Assembly (NCBI GenBank): GCA_903825095.1
Contig: CAIJZF010000209.1
Location: 1 to 15,197 of the forward strand
Length of the DNA stretch: 15,197 nt
Direction of reading: 5' to 3'
From: an uncultured Bacteroidota bacterium
Lineage (GTDB): Bacteria > Bacteroidota > Bacteroidia > Chitinophagales > Chitinophagaceae
Positions within the stretch are counted from its first letter, which is position 1, and every line of letters starts with the position of its first letter. A program made the translations under genes and the position numbers. The notes beneath the pieces are model-generated. The model was not told the origin of the DNA, searched no databases, and saw only the letters and a list, made by a program, of their open reading frames with translations. Shown piece by piece: positions 1 to 8,255 of this stretch.

Positions 1-1
1 C

Positions 2-1750
2 CCTATTTTATTATATAAAGAATTAGTAAGACTACATAAAGAAGAAGGTTTAAGTTTTAAAAATGTAGTGACCATTAATTTAGATGAATATTATCCTATT
101 GAAAAGTCGGCATACCAAAGTTATTGGAGCTTTATGCACCGTCACTTATTTGATTTAGTAGATATAGATCCTAAAAATATTCACCTACCCAATGGAGAAT
201 GGACAAAAGAGAATTTAAAAGAATCTTGTATCAGCTACGAGCAAACTATTGAAAAAACAGGCGGCATTGATTTACAAATATTAGGTATTGGTAAAAATGG
301 TCATATTGGTTTTAATGAACCAGGTTCTAGTTTTCATTCCAAAACAAGAGTCATTCATCTAGACCAACAAACTAGAATTGCCAATACTTACGAGTTCCAT
401 GATTTAAACAAAGTACCTAAACTAGCTATTACCGTGGGTATTAGTAGTATCATGAAGGCCAAGAAGATTGTTTTACTAGCTTGGGGCGATAAGGCTTCTA
501 TTGTTGCTAAATCTATTGAAGGAGATGTGACTGAACAAATACCTGCCAGCGTTTTACAAAATCATGATGACTGTACTTTTGTAATTGATGAAATGGCAGC
601 TTCTGATTTAACTAGAAATAAAGCACCCTGGTTAACAGGTTCTAACGAATGGACACCTCAAATGATTAAAAGAGCGGTGATAAGCCTAGCCTTAAAATTA
701 GGCAAGACCATTCTTAGTTTAACAGCAGACGATTACAAAGAGAATAGTTTATCCGATTTATTGGTTTTAAAAGAATCGGTATACGATATTAACTTGCAAG
801 TATTTTATATGTTGCGCGACTCCATTACTGGTTGGCCAGGTGGAAAACCCAATGCAGTAATACCTGCGCATCCAGAGCGTAGCGCACCTCACCCTAAAAA
901 AGTATTGATATTCTCTCCCCACCCCGATGATGATATCATTAGTATGGGTGGAACATTTATGCGCTTACAAGAACAAGGACATGATGTGCATGTGGCTTAT
1001 CAAACTAGCGGAAATATTGCAGTCACCGATGAATTCGTTACGCGCTTTTTAGATTTTGCTGTAGGGTTTGAAGACTTATTCGGTATAGATAATAAAAAGA
1101 GTCAAGAAATTTTAACCAATGCGCGTCAATTTTTAGCAGACAAACAATCTACGCATTTAGATACCGCAGAAATTAGAGCTATTAAAGGTTTAATTAGAAG
1201 ATGTGAAGCAAAAGCCACTTGCAGATATGTAGGCTTGAAAGATACCAACTATCATTTCTTAGACTTACCTTTTTATGAAACAGGTGCCATTGATAAAAAA
1301 CCAATGAGCGAATTAGATATTAGAATTACCATGGACTTACTGAATGAATTAAAACCTCATCAAGTATATTGTGCAGGAGACTTAGCCGACCCACATGGTA
1401 CCCATAAAGTTTGTTTAGAAATTATATTTGAAAGTTTACGCAGGTTAAAAGCTGCTGGTGAAACTTGGGTGAAGGATTGTTGGGTTTGGTTATATAAAGG
1501 TGCATGGCAAGAATGGGATGTATCCGAAATTGAAATGGCAGTACCTATGAGCCCCGATCAAGTATTGAAAAAGAGATTTGGTATATTTATACATCAGTCA
1601 CAAAAAGACAGTGTTCCTTTCCAAGGCAGCGATTCAAGGGAATTCTGGCAAAGAGCTGAAATTAGGAACGCCAATACAGCCGACTTGTATGCAAGTCTAG
1701 GATTAACCAAATACGCTGCTATTGAGGCATTTGTGAGATGGCATTATTAG
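2..1750 (+). CDS. nagB: Glucosamine-6-phosphate deaminase (NagB-like) fused to PIG-L/LmbE deacetylase domain, 5' partial
   Basis: The frame is open from base 2, so the start lies outside the window. The residues before the GTG at 68 (YKELVRLHKEEGLSFKNVV) match the NagB fold, so that GTG is internal. The visible 582 residues hold two modules. The first is a NagB domain with LDEYYP (active-site Asp) and GIGKNGHIGFNEP; its Asn fits Bacillus-type NagB, and the catalytic His and Glu are present. NagB converts glucosamine-6-phosphate to fructose-6-phosphate and ammonia. After a linker comes a PIG-L/LmbE-type zinc deacetylase domain, with HPDDD from base 920 and DPHGTH at 1388-1405 as likely metal ligands. 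Long NagB-like proteins of about 640 residues with this tail are known in Bacteroidota. The substrate of the deacetylase half is unknown; a cytoplasmic amino-sugar derivative is an inference. It may be a paralogue of a plain NagB encoded elsewhere. Confidence 0.9.
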   Translation, partial: PILLYKELVRLHKEEGLSFKNVVTINLDEYYPIEKSAYQSYWSFMHRHLFDLVDIDPKNIHLPNGEWTKENLKESCISYEQTIEKTGGIDLQILGIGKNGHIGFNEPGSSFHSKTRVIHLDQQTRIANTYEFHDLNKVPKLAITVGISSIMKAKKIVLLAWGDKASIVAKSIEGDVTEQIPASVLQNHDDCTFVIDEMAASDLTRNKAPWLTGSNEWTPQMIKRAVISLALKLGKTILSLTADDYKENSLSDLLVLKESVYDINLQVFYMLRDSITGWPGGKPNAVIPAHPERSAPHPKKVLIFSPHPDDDIISMGGTFMRLQEQGHDVHVAYQTSGNIAVTDEFVTRFLDFAVGFEDLFGIDNKKSQEILTNARQFLADKQSTHLDTAEIRAIKGLIRRCEAKATCRYVGLKDTNYHFLDLPFYETGAIDKKPMSELDIRITMDLLNELKPHQVYCAGDLADPHGTHKVCLEIIFESLRRLKAAGETWVKDCWVWLYKGAWQEWDVSEIEMAVPMSPDQVLKKRFGIFIHQSQKDSVPFQGSDSREFWQRAEIRNANTADLYASLGLTKYAAIEAFVRWHY

Positions 1751-1755
1751 ATTCT

Positions 1756-1775
1756 AGCCCTTATTTAGGGTTTTT
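1756..1775 (+). terminator. Possible weak intrinsic terminator after the nagB fusion
   Basis: A short hairpin (AGCCCT, loop of 4-5 bases, AGGGTT, including one G-U pair) starts 5 bases after the stop codon and runs into five T residues. The stem is only about 6 bp, so termination may be partial and some transcripts could continue into the tRNA gene. Confidence 0.45.
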
Positions 1776-1777
1776 AC

Positions 1778-1808
1778 TTGGGTAAAATGGGATTTTAAAG
1801 TATATTTG
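1778..1808 (+). promoter_or_regulatory. Bacteroidota-type promoter for tRNA-Arg
   Basis: TTG at 1778-1780 (-33 element) and TATATTTG at 1801-1808 (-7 element, consensus TAnnTTTG) are separated by 20 bp, the expected spacing for the Bacteroidota primary sigma factor. The tRNA begins 22 bases after the -7 element, leaving a short leader. This is the best promoter match in the window. Confidence 0.75.
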
Positions 1809-1830
1809 CAACCCCTTTAACTAGGGAAAT

Positions 1831-1907
1831 GGCTGCGTAGCTCAACTGAATAGAGTACCTCACTACGGATGAGGGGGTTTTAGGTTTGAATCCTAACGCG
1901 GTCACCA
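1831..1907 (+). tRNA. tRNA-Arg(ACG)
   Basis: A complete 77-nt cloverleaf with encoded CCA. The acceptor stem GGCTGCG/CGCGGTC has 7 pairs, two of them G-U. The D arm is GCTC/GAGT. The anticodon stem CCTCA/TGAGG is perfect, with loop CTACGGA and anticodon ACG at 1865-1867, which is expected to be edited to ICG to read CGN arginine codons. The T stem TTAGG/CCTAA is perfect. The D and T loops are unusual: position 19 is A instead of G and position 56 is T instead of C, so the tertiary G19-C56 pair is replaced by A19-U56. Positions 15 and 48 are A and T, a permitted Levitt pair. Base 37 is G. All stems are intact and the gene has its own promoter and terminator, so it is probably functional. Confidence 0.92.
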
Positions 1908-1938
1908 AGCCTTCTCGATTTATCGGGGAGGCTTTTTT
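1907..1938 (+). terminator. Strong intrinsic terminator of the tRNA-Arg unit
   Basis: A 12-bp stem (AAGCCTTCTCGA with TCGGGGAGGCTT, two T-G pairs) with loop TTTA is followed by T residues to 1938. The hairpin begins at the final A of the tRNA CCA end. The T tract overlaps the stop codon (1937-1939) of the converging porP-like gene. In the opposite direction there is no T tract, so it acts for the plus strand. Confidence 0.85.
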
Positions 1939-2929
1939 AATCAAATAAGCTTTTCAAATTTTCTGAAAATTTGCGACCTAAAGAAGTAGACAAAGAGAAT
2001 TCAATTGTCTGAGGTCTTAGGTTAGAGGTAGTTAAGCTATTACTATAAATATCATAAGTAAGCCCTATTTTATATTTATTGTACATTAAACCTACATAGG
2101 GTATTACCGCATCTTTATTTCTATAAAAGCATCCAAAATAAGCTCTATTCATCTCATTACTAAGAGGTACACCTACAGCGGCTCCAGCATAAAAAAATTC
2201 TTTCTCTAATCTATTTTGATAGTCAGCATGGAATAAAATGGTTTTATCATCTTCTAGTTGGTATTCTAAATTTAACAAAGCTGAAAATTGATAATTTTGA
2301 TTGGGTTCATTACTAATAATGGTATTGATAGTTCTATTTACCAGAAATTCACTGGCTCCTATTTGGAAAAAACTTTTTTCAGATTGAAACCCATATATAA
2401 AACCTGCATTGGTGGTATACTTAGTGGGATACTTACTTATGGCCTCTAAACTGGAAGGATTAAAAAGTCTACCGGAATAATATTGATCTCCAAAACTTAA
2501 AAGAGACGCATCTAAAGTACGAGTTAAAACAGAATACCCAATCCCTAAGGCAAAATAAGATGTTTGTTTTTTATTGAAAAAAATTCGATAAGCCAAACTA
2601 TTAGAAATTGAATTAGTTTGCAAAATACCATTTAATACTTTTTCTGAGACTGCTTGTATACCATACCCAAAACTATTGTTAGGACTTTCGTCAATTTTAA
2701 AAAAACCGAAGTCAACTGCAGCGCCCGCAGTGTAAAAGGGATCACCTACTCCCGCATATTGAGTTCTAAAAAAACTTTGAAACCTATTATTCAAACCAAA
2801 ACCCACAGCCGCAGGGTTAAAAAATTGAGTAGACATAAACCCTTGCGAATTATAGGGCGTTTGCGTATATCCTACCTTTAGGTAAGAGTTGAAGAATATA
2901 AAAAGTAGGTATATATATTTTTTCTTCAT
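1937..2929 (-). CDS. PorP/SprF family type IX secretion system outer-membrane protein
   Basis: A 330-residue protein with an N-terminal signal peptide (about residues 1-23, hydrophobic YIYLLFIFF core ending near YTQ). It then has the family's early signature, here MSTQFFNPAAVGFG followed by FRTQYAGVGDPFYTAGAAVDF. The rest is rich in alternating polar and aromatic residues, as expected for an outer-membrane beta-barrel. PorP/SprF proteins work with the T9SS; SprF is needed for export of the gliding adhesin SprB, and relatives commonly sit next to large proteins with type B sorting domains. Here the ATG directly follows the stop codon of such a gene (TAAATG on the minus strand), which suggests translational coupling. 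The role as dedicated partner of that protein is inferred from context. The subfamily cannot be resolved by eye. Confidence 0.85.
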   Translation of the reverse strand: MKKKYIYLLFIFFNSYLKVGYTQTPYNSQGFMSTQFFNPAAVGFGLNNRFQSFFRTQYAGVGDPFYTAGAAVDFGFFKIDESPNNSFGYGIQAVSEKVLNGILQTNSISNSLAYRIFFNKKQTSYFALGIGYSVLTRTLDASLLSFGDQYYSGRLFNPSSLEAISKYPTKYTTNAGFIYGFQSEKSFFQIGASEFLVNRTINTIISNEPNQNYQFSALLNLEYQLEDDKTILFHADYQNRLEKEFFYAGAAVGVPLSNEMNRAYFGCFYRNKDAVIPYVGLMYNKYKIGLTYDIYSNSLTTSNLRPQTIEFSLSTSLGRKFSENLKSLFD

Positions 2930-5900
2930 TTATCTTAATAAAATAAAGGAACCCGTTTTTGAAACAGGTTCATCTTTATAAGTTATATAGCTTATAAAAT
3001 AAGTATAGGCATCCATTTCCTGGGGAATACCATTCATATTACCATCCCATCCTTGATTTAAATTAGTTGTTTGAAAAACTATATTTCCCCACCTATTAAA
3101 AATTTTTAAAAAGTGAAACACCTTTAATCCTGCCCCGTATTCAATTTTAAGTATATCATTTAAATTATCATTATTAGGTGTAAATGCTTTAGGGATAGAT
3201 ACTGCCACTAAATCTGAAACGTCCATTTTATATATGTCTTCTACCTTACAAGCCGTTAATACTTCAGTTCTTGTCAAAGTATAATTAATAGACTTATTAC
3301 TTCTAAATAAAGGATGTTCAATGGAAGTATTACTTAAATAAGTGGATGGATACCATTCAAACTGAGTATATCCAGGATCTTTTCTTAAGGGAGTAAGAAC
3401 GGTATCGATATCTGCTAAAACAAACAAAGTAAAAGTGGAAGGCAAAATGGGTGAAACCACTTTCACCGAATCTCCTTGTATAAATTGTTCATATTTAGGA
3501 CAATAGTCATTCGTGATAGCTAATTTTATAATATAGGAACCAGTGGCAGCATAAGAATGATTAATGGCTTTTGCTTTATCAAATATTTTGGTATCACCAA
3601 AATCCCACTTAAAATAAATATTCTTAGCATCATTAGCATTTGTATTTAATGCCAAGGGGGTATTAATGCAAATAGTAGGGTTATAACTTAGTGTATATTT
3701 AGGAATGACTAATTTTCTGATATAAATAGGATCTGATAATAGTGAATTACACTGCCCGTCATTTACTTTTAATTTATAGACCCCTTCAGTCATAGTAGAG
3801 AATGTATCTATTTTACTTGCAAATAATATCGCATCATTTAGCATCCAATTAAACAAATAGTTTCCTTCCCCTTTCAAAGTAACAGGATCTTCATTGCATA
3901 TAACAGTATCTTTTGCTTTTAATATGGCCGTTGGAATTGCTTTTACTTCTAGTAATTTCAAATTATCATAATCATAAGTACATTGTTTAATATCTTTTGC
4001 AGTAACAGCAATTTTTACATTTCCAGCGTTTACCCCATTTAAAACATTAGTATTAAAAACAGCAGCAGCATTATCAGTTTTCCATTGATAAGAAAAAGGG
4101 CCTAAGCCTCCTTGCATTGACGCCCTGAAGGAGAGCGTATCAAACATACAAGCATAGTCTTTATTGGAAGAGATTGATATTCCAGTAGGTGGTGGAACAA
4201 TGACAATTGAGGTTGCAGTATCATCTGCGCAAATTCCTCCTGAATACGCCATGATCTTTATAGTAAAATTCATTTTCCCAGGGTATTCAAAGTTTTTATA
4301 TAAATGTTTGTAAGATTTATCAAAACTTGGATTTTGATCTACAGTGGTATCAGCTAAATTCCTATCATAATCCCAAAATATAATCATCTTACCAATACTA
4401 CCTATATCTACAGTAGACTTATTCATTATCTCCACTTCTTTATTGGAACATAAAGCTGTGTCATTTAAAACTTTAAAATTAGCATTGGGGAAAGTACCAT
4501 TCACGGTAAAGAGCACTGAGGTTGAAGATATACAGCCTGCTATACTAGTTACTTCTAAAGAAACTTTGTAATCGCCGGTATTAAGATATCTATGTTTAGG
4601 GTTTTGAATAGTATCAGTATTAGAACTACCCGTATTGGAGGCATCCCCAAAATTCCATTTGTATTTAAAATTATTAGATAAGTCTGCAATTTTGGTAGTA
4701 TCCTTAAATTGTGCAAAGGGGTCTAATAAACAAACTTCAGGTAAGATAAATCCTACAGCTGGAATAGGATTATTTTTTATGATTTGGCTTTGTTTGGCAA
4801 TACAGCCGTTTTCTGTAATAACCGCTAATGACACTGTATAACTTCTTAAAGAATCGAAGGAATGGACTACCGATTTTTTTGAAATATCTATGGTATCTAC
4901 TGAGGAATAGTCACCAAAATTCCAAGCCAACTGTTTTAATACAGCAGCCCCTCTAGCAGTTGAGGAATCGGTAAAAGTTATTTCTTGTTGCTGACACTTG
5001 AAGGCAGAAGTTCCAAAAATTACTTTTGGAAGACTATCAATTAAAATCTCTTTAGAAATAGTATCACTTATACAACCCACATCATTTATGACAAAATAAT
5101 TAATTACATATTTACCCGCCCTATTGGGCAAGAATTTAAAAGATTTAGCATTCCCTTGGACGCCCCCTTCCACATTCCAAATAAAAGAACTCAAGCTTCT
5201 ATCTTCCGAGGCTAATAAAGTGTTATCATTTAAAGTAACTGAGTCTGAAATACAGTGTGAAGTAATAATCTTATTATCTACCTTAGGAGCACTGGTCACC
5301 AATAAATCAAAATTTAATTGCTGTTCCCCACTACATCCATCTGCTGTTGGATTATTTACAATGAGCTCAATATTATAAGTGCCCACTGAATCGTATTTGA
5401 GCTTCGCTTTTAAAGTAAATTTATATACCAATTTACCTGTCACAGATATATAAGAGGAATCAGCTACAGGAGCATTATCAATAATGGTATCATATTTAGG
5501 TACCACCCATTTTAAGGATAAGGGTATATAAGGTAAAGTTATGGAAGGTGTAAAAACCGTGCCCTTACAAGTAATAGGAAGTTGAACCGTTGCATACTTA
5601 TTCTCGACAGTCAACTGTTGATTCAAATCTCTCACATTGGCCCCAGCGTTATATCCATAGGATTCAACATTACCAAAACCATAAGCAATACATATAAATC
5701 CTGAATCACAAACAATTCTATGAGAGGGTGAAGTATTTGTTGAGCTAGTTACATCTTCTTGAATAAAAGAGTAACCAGTAGTACCCATGAGTTTAGGTGT
5801 TGCCGTTGGAGCAGCCCCATCTATTTTTAAAGAACTAAAGGCATTTGTTTTATATATTATATTTAAAAAATGACTTGTAATATTTGTATTGGGTGGTGTC

Positions 5901-7042
5901 AAATCTCTTCTAGCGGACATAACAGTGATATCATTTAATGTTTGCTCAATAGGATTTAAAGCAATCATTTCAGGATCTCCTGCATTAGAACCATCGCATA
6001 CCATGGTAATAAAATACTGTAAAACACTAATGGGCTTATCCGAATAGATATCTCTATAAGTATTATCTCCGTTAGTGCTTATTTCATAAAAAGAGTTATT
6101 GATTAGTGTAGAAGGATTTAATGCTGCCCCATTTACATATACCGGAGTGGCAGGGTCTTGCACTAAAATTCTAAATAAATCATATTTCCTATTTATGGAA
6201 GGAGATGTAAAATAATGCTTCCCCCATGAACTTGTTGGAAATAACTGTTGGTATAAATTATCACCACTGCCTGCTGTACTACAACCCATGGCTGTCCATG
6301 TAGACCCCGCATACACAGCAATTTTTTTACAAGTCAAAGTGGAAGTTGCCACTGACCGTATTTTGGTTCCTGTTAAATCTTCAAAACTTTGAAACTGATA
6401 AACATCTCCTTTATTTAATAAAGTATCAAATGTAACATTGGCTAAATGACGATTATTGTAATCTGAATTGGTGGGTGTTATTTCTACATTGGTACCATCT
6501 TCAGTGGCTATAATTTCAAATTGAGTATTGTGCTGTTGCTCTGCACTAGCTCCTGTGGTGGGTACTATATTACCTGTTGATTTATAGGTAGCTACCACAT
6601 ATTCACGACCTAAAACTTTAGTAGGAAGTACTAAGGAAGAACCTGAACGTGCAGAGTTTAATATATGAGAATACACCACTACCGGGTTTTGACTCTTGAT
6701 ATGAATACCCTTATTGATACCAATGACCTCTAATTGACTTAGATTATTATTAGTTAAATAAGCATCTGCATTGCTTAGAGGACTTGTTGTAGATAATTGC
6801 ACTACCGTAACCTGATTGGCTACGACAGTAAAATCGGTTGATTTCCCATTCACTGAAACTGTTCCACTGGTATTCACACTGGAAGTAATATATAAAGCCA
6901 TTCTGGAAGTTAATGCGTCAATATGCCCACTATATACTACCCAGAAGTCTGTTCCTCTATTAGAAAAGTCTTGACTAAAAACTAAAATGCTTTTAGTAGA
7001 AAATAAAAATATTAAAAAAATTCTATATACGAAAGCCCGCAT
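2930..7042 (-). CDS. Giant secreted PKD-repeat protein with IgGFc-binding-like N-terminus and T9SS type B (CHU_C) sorting domain
   Basis: A 1370-residue secreted protein with a signal peptide at about residues 1-24 (RIFLIFLFSTKSILVFSQ). Residues of about 28 to 465 resemble the IgGFc-binding N-terminal domain (GTDFWV near the start, MALYITSSVNTSGTVSV, SYGYNAGANVRDL near the end). The middle contains PKD/Ig-like modules, with WNFGD near 705 and 795, a divergent WDYDR near 889 and WDFGD near 1144. The last 90 residues (from about 1280) are the gliding-motility-associated C-terminal domain: PKAFTPNNDNLND, FNRWGNIVFQT, GWDG, and TGSFILLR at the end. This domain is recognised and handled by the T9SS, so the protein is predicted to be displayed on or released from the cell surface. 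Likely roles are adhesion, gliding or binding of polymers; the ligand is unknown. It is first in an operon with the PorP/SprF-like gene. Confidence 0.88.
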   Translation of the reverse strand: MRAFVYRIFLIFLFSTKSILVFSQDFSNRGTDFWVVYSGHIDALTSRMALYITSSVNTSGTVSVNGKSTDFTVVANQVTVVQLSTTSPLSNADAYLTNNNLSQLEVIGINKGIHIKSQNPVVVYSHILNSARSGSSLVLPTKVLGREYVVATYKSTGNIVPTTGASAEQQHNTQFEIIATEDGTNVEITPTNSDYNNRHLANVTFDTLLNKGDVYQFQSFEDLTGTKIRSVATSTLTCKKIAVYAGSTWTAMGCSTAGSGDNLYQQLFPTSSWGKHYFTSPSINRKYDLFRILVQDPATPVYVNGAALNPSTLINNSFYEISTNGDNTYRDIYSDKPISVLQYFITMVCDGSNAGDPEMIALNPIEQTLNDITVMSARRDLTPPNTNITSHFLNIIYKTNAFSSLKIDGAAPTATPKLMGTTGYSFIQEDVTSSTNTSPSHRIVCDSGFICIAYGFGNVESYGYNAGANVRDLNQQLTVENKYATVQLPITCKGTVFTPSITLPYIPLSLKWVVPKYDTIIDNAPVADSSYISVTGKLVYKFTLKAKLKYDSVGTYNIELIVNNPTADGCSGEQQLNFDLLVTSAPKVDNKIITSHCISDSVTLNDNTLLASEDRSLSSFIWNVEGGVQGNAKSFKFLPNRAGKYVINYFVINDVGCISDTISKEILIDSLPKVIFGTSAFKCQQQEITFTDSSTARGAAVLKQLAWNFGDYSSVDTIDISKKSVVHSFDSLRSYTVSLAVITENGCIAKQSQIIKNNPIPAVGFILPEVCLLDPFAQFKDTTKIADLSNNFKYKWNFGDASNTGSSNTDTIQNPKHRYLNTGDYKVSLEVTSIAGCISSTSVLFTVNGTFPNANFKVLNDTALCSNKEVEIMNKSTVDIGSIGKMIIFWDYDRNLADTTVDQNPSFDKSYKHLYKNFEYPGKMNFTIKIMAYSGGICADDTATSIVIVPPPTGISISSNKDYACMFDTLSFRASMQGGLGPFSYQWKTDNAAAVFNTNVLNGVNAGNVKIAVTAKDIKQCTYDYDNLKLLEVKAIPTAILKAKDTVICNEDPVTLKGEGNYLFNWMLNDAILFASKIDTFSTMTEGVYKLKVNDGQCNSLLSDPIYIRKLVIPKYTLSYNPTICINTPLALNTNANDAKNIYFKWDFGDTKIFDKAKAINHSYAATGSYIIKLAITNDYCPKYEQFIQGDSVKVVSPILPSTFTLFVLADIDTVLTPLRKDPGYTQFEWYPSTYLSNTSIEHPLFRSNKSINYTLTRTEVLTACKVEDIYKMDVSDLVAVSIPKAFTPNNDNLNDILKIEYGAGLKVFHFLKIFNRWGNIVFQTTNLNQGWDGNMNGIPQEMDAYTYFISYITYKDEPVSKTGSFILLR

Positions 7043-7139
7043 TTAATACTATTTATATTACAATAAATATAAAGAATAAATCATTTTTTTCTTAACAATC
7101 AATGCTTTATATTTAATATTAAACTTAAAAATATATTAA
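7043..7139. promoter_or_regulatory. Divergent AT-rich promoter region (PKD protein gene / rlmH)
   Basis: This 97-bp gap separates two divergent transcripts, so promoters for both must lie in or near it. Only about 10 of 97 bases are G or C. A -7-like TATATTTA lies on the plus strand at 7108-7115 but has no TTG at the proper distance. Minus-strand candidates are equally weak. A 12-bp AT palindrome (7112-7123) is present. No exact start can be assigned. Confidence 0.4.
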
Positions 7140-7604
7140 TTGAAAATAGCTTTTATCTCTGTTGGCAAGGCCCATGAATCTTATATTAAAGAGGGGGTGC
7201 TTAATTTTACACAAAGAATAAGCCATTACTACCCTGTCGACTGGCAATTAATAGCCCCCGCAAAAGCCACAGAACCAGGCCAAATTAAAAAAGCAGAGGC
7301 CATAAGTATTCTCAAAGCTTTACAACCAACTGACATTCTTATATTATTAGATGAAACAGGTAAAATGTTAAGCTCACCAGGTCTAGCAAAATTAATACAA
7401 CAGAAAGCCAATCAAAGTGCACAAAAAATTGTGTTTTTAATTGGGGGTGCTTATGGCGTAGAGGAAGAAATAAAAAAGCGCGCTCAATTTACTTGGTCTT
7501 TATCTGAATTAGTATTTCCACATATGTTGGTTCGTTTAATTTTAGCAGAGCAAGTGTACCGTGCATGTAGTATCTTGGCCAATGAGAAATATCACCATCA
7601 ATAA
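7140..7604 (+). CDS. rlmH: 23S rRNA (pseudouridine-1915-N3)-methyltransferase RlmH
   Basis: A 154-residue SPOUT-family methyltransferase, the usual length for RlmH. It methylates pseudouridine 1915 in helix 69 of 23S rRNA, using S-adenosylmethionine, on the assembled ribosome. Visible signatures are MKIAFISVGK at the N-terminus, LLDETGKMLSSPGLA (residues about 69-83), the SAM-binding knot loop FLIGGAYG (about 99-106), the WSLSELVFPHMLVRLILAEQVYRA block and the terminal YHHQ. The start is TTG at 7140: an in-frame TAA sits immediately before it (7137-7139), and any later start would remove the conserved N-terminus. There is no Shine-Dalgarno, only A-rich sequence. The rhomboid gene follows after 12 bases, probably in the same transcript. 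Confidence 0.95.
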   Translation: MKIAFISVGKAHESYIKEGVLNFTQRISHYYPVDWQLIAPAKATEPGQIKKAEAISILKALQPTDILILLDETGKMLSSPGLAKLIQQKANQSAQKIVFLIGGAYGVEEEIKKRAQFTWSLSELVFPHMLVRLILAEQVYRACSILANEKYHHQ

Positions 7605-7616
7605 TTATATACGCCA

Positions 7617-8255
7617 ATGAGCATTACTTTATATATTACCATTATCACTGTCGGGGTTTCTATTTTAGCTATGTATAACCATGCTTTAATGGATAAACTT
7701 ATTTTTCATCCTTATTCAGTACATAATAATAATGAATGGTACCGATTTTTTACTTGTGGCTTAGTGCATGCCGATTTTATGCATTTAGCTTTTAATATGT
7801 TCTCCTTTTACATGTTTGGGGATTATATAGAACAATATTTTGCCATGATCTTTGGAAGGTCAGGTTCTTCCATGTATATTATCTTATACGTGTCCTCCTT
7901 ATTGGTTTGTTTAATACCCACTTACCTGAATCATTACAAACAATATAATTATAATAGTCTAGGGGCTTCTGGCGCAGTATCGGCCATTGTATTTGTAGGT
8001 ATTTTCTTACAACCCACTATGCAAATTGGATTTTTTATTATTCCTCCTATTATTCCAGGATTTATATTCGGCCCTATCTATTTAGGCCTTACCGCTTATT
8101 TAGCGAAGAGTGGTCAAGGTGGTATTAACCATAGTGCCCACTTATGGGGATCCCTTTATGGAGTTGTGTTTTTAATTATTACCAGTTATTTTATAGGGAA
8201 TTTTAATGTACTTAGTTCATTTGTAGAACAAATTAGTGCTTATCTGTCCAGGTAA
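7617..8255 (+). CDS. Rhomboid family intramembrane serine protease
   Basis: A 212-residue polytopic membrane protein with the rhomboid core. HLAFN is at residues 56-60, in the second core helix. GASG at 116-119 carries the nucleophile Ser118. NHSAHLWGSLYG at 171-182 carries the catalytic His175. About six hydrophobic segments are visible, including residues 3-20, 85-103, 117-131 and 180-195. Rhomboids cleave transmembrane helices of other proteins within the bilayer; the substrate here is unknown. A hydrophobic Pro-rich stretch (FFIIPPIIPGFIFGP, about 139-153) lies between the Ser and His segments. The gene follows rlmH by 12 bases, and its 3' end overlaps the converging tilS gene by 23 bases. 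Confidence 0.9.
   Translation: MSITLYITIITVGVSILAMYNHALMDKLIFHPYSVHNNNEWYRFFTCGLVHADFMHLAFNMFSFYMFGDYIEQYFAMIFGRSGSSMYIILYVSSLLVCLIPTYLNHYKQYNYNSLGASGAVSAIVFVGIFLQPTMQIGFFIIPPIIPGFIFGPIYLGLTAYLAKSGQGGINHSAHLWGSLYGVVFLIITSYFIGNFNVLSSFVEQISAYLSR

Noticed and set aside
68..70. GTG as the start of the NagB fusion
   Set aside because: The frame is open upstream to the window edge, and the upstream residues match NagB, so the GTG is internal.
1831..1907. Reading the odd tRNA-Arg as a decayed pseudogene
   Set aside because: All four stems pair, the CCA is encoded, the loop changes compensate each other, and a good promoter and terminator flank it.
4635..5378. Open frames on the plus strand inside the PKD protein gene (4635-4841, 5124-5378), and similar ones at 2654-2881, 10727-10918, 11770-11961, 12246-12452, 12732-12914 and 14474-14737
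   Set aside because: They lie antisense to genes with strong family matches, and their translations show no recognisable domains or starts.
7112..7123. 12-bp palindrome TTTAATATTAAA before rlmH
   Set aside because: In a gap with about 10% G+C, such AT palindromes are expected by chance; it has no second copy nearby.
7229..7411. Minus-strand open frame inside rlmH
   Set aside because: It is antisense to a well-supported conserved gene, with no independent signal.
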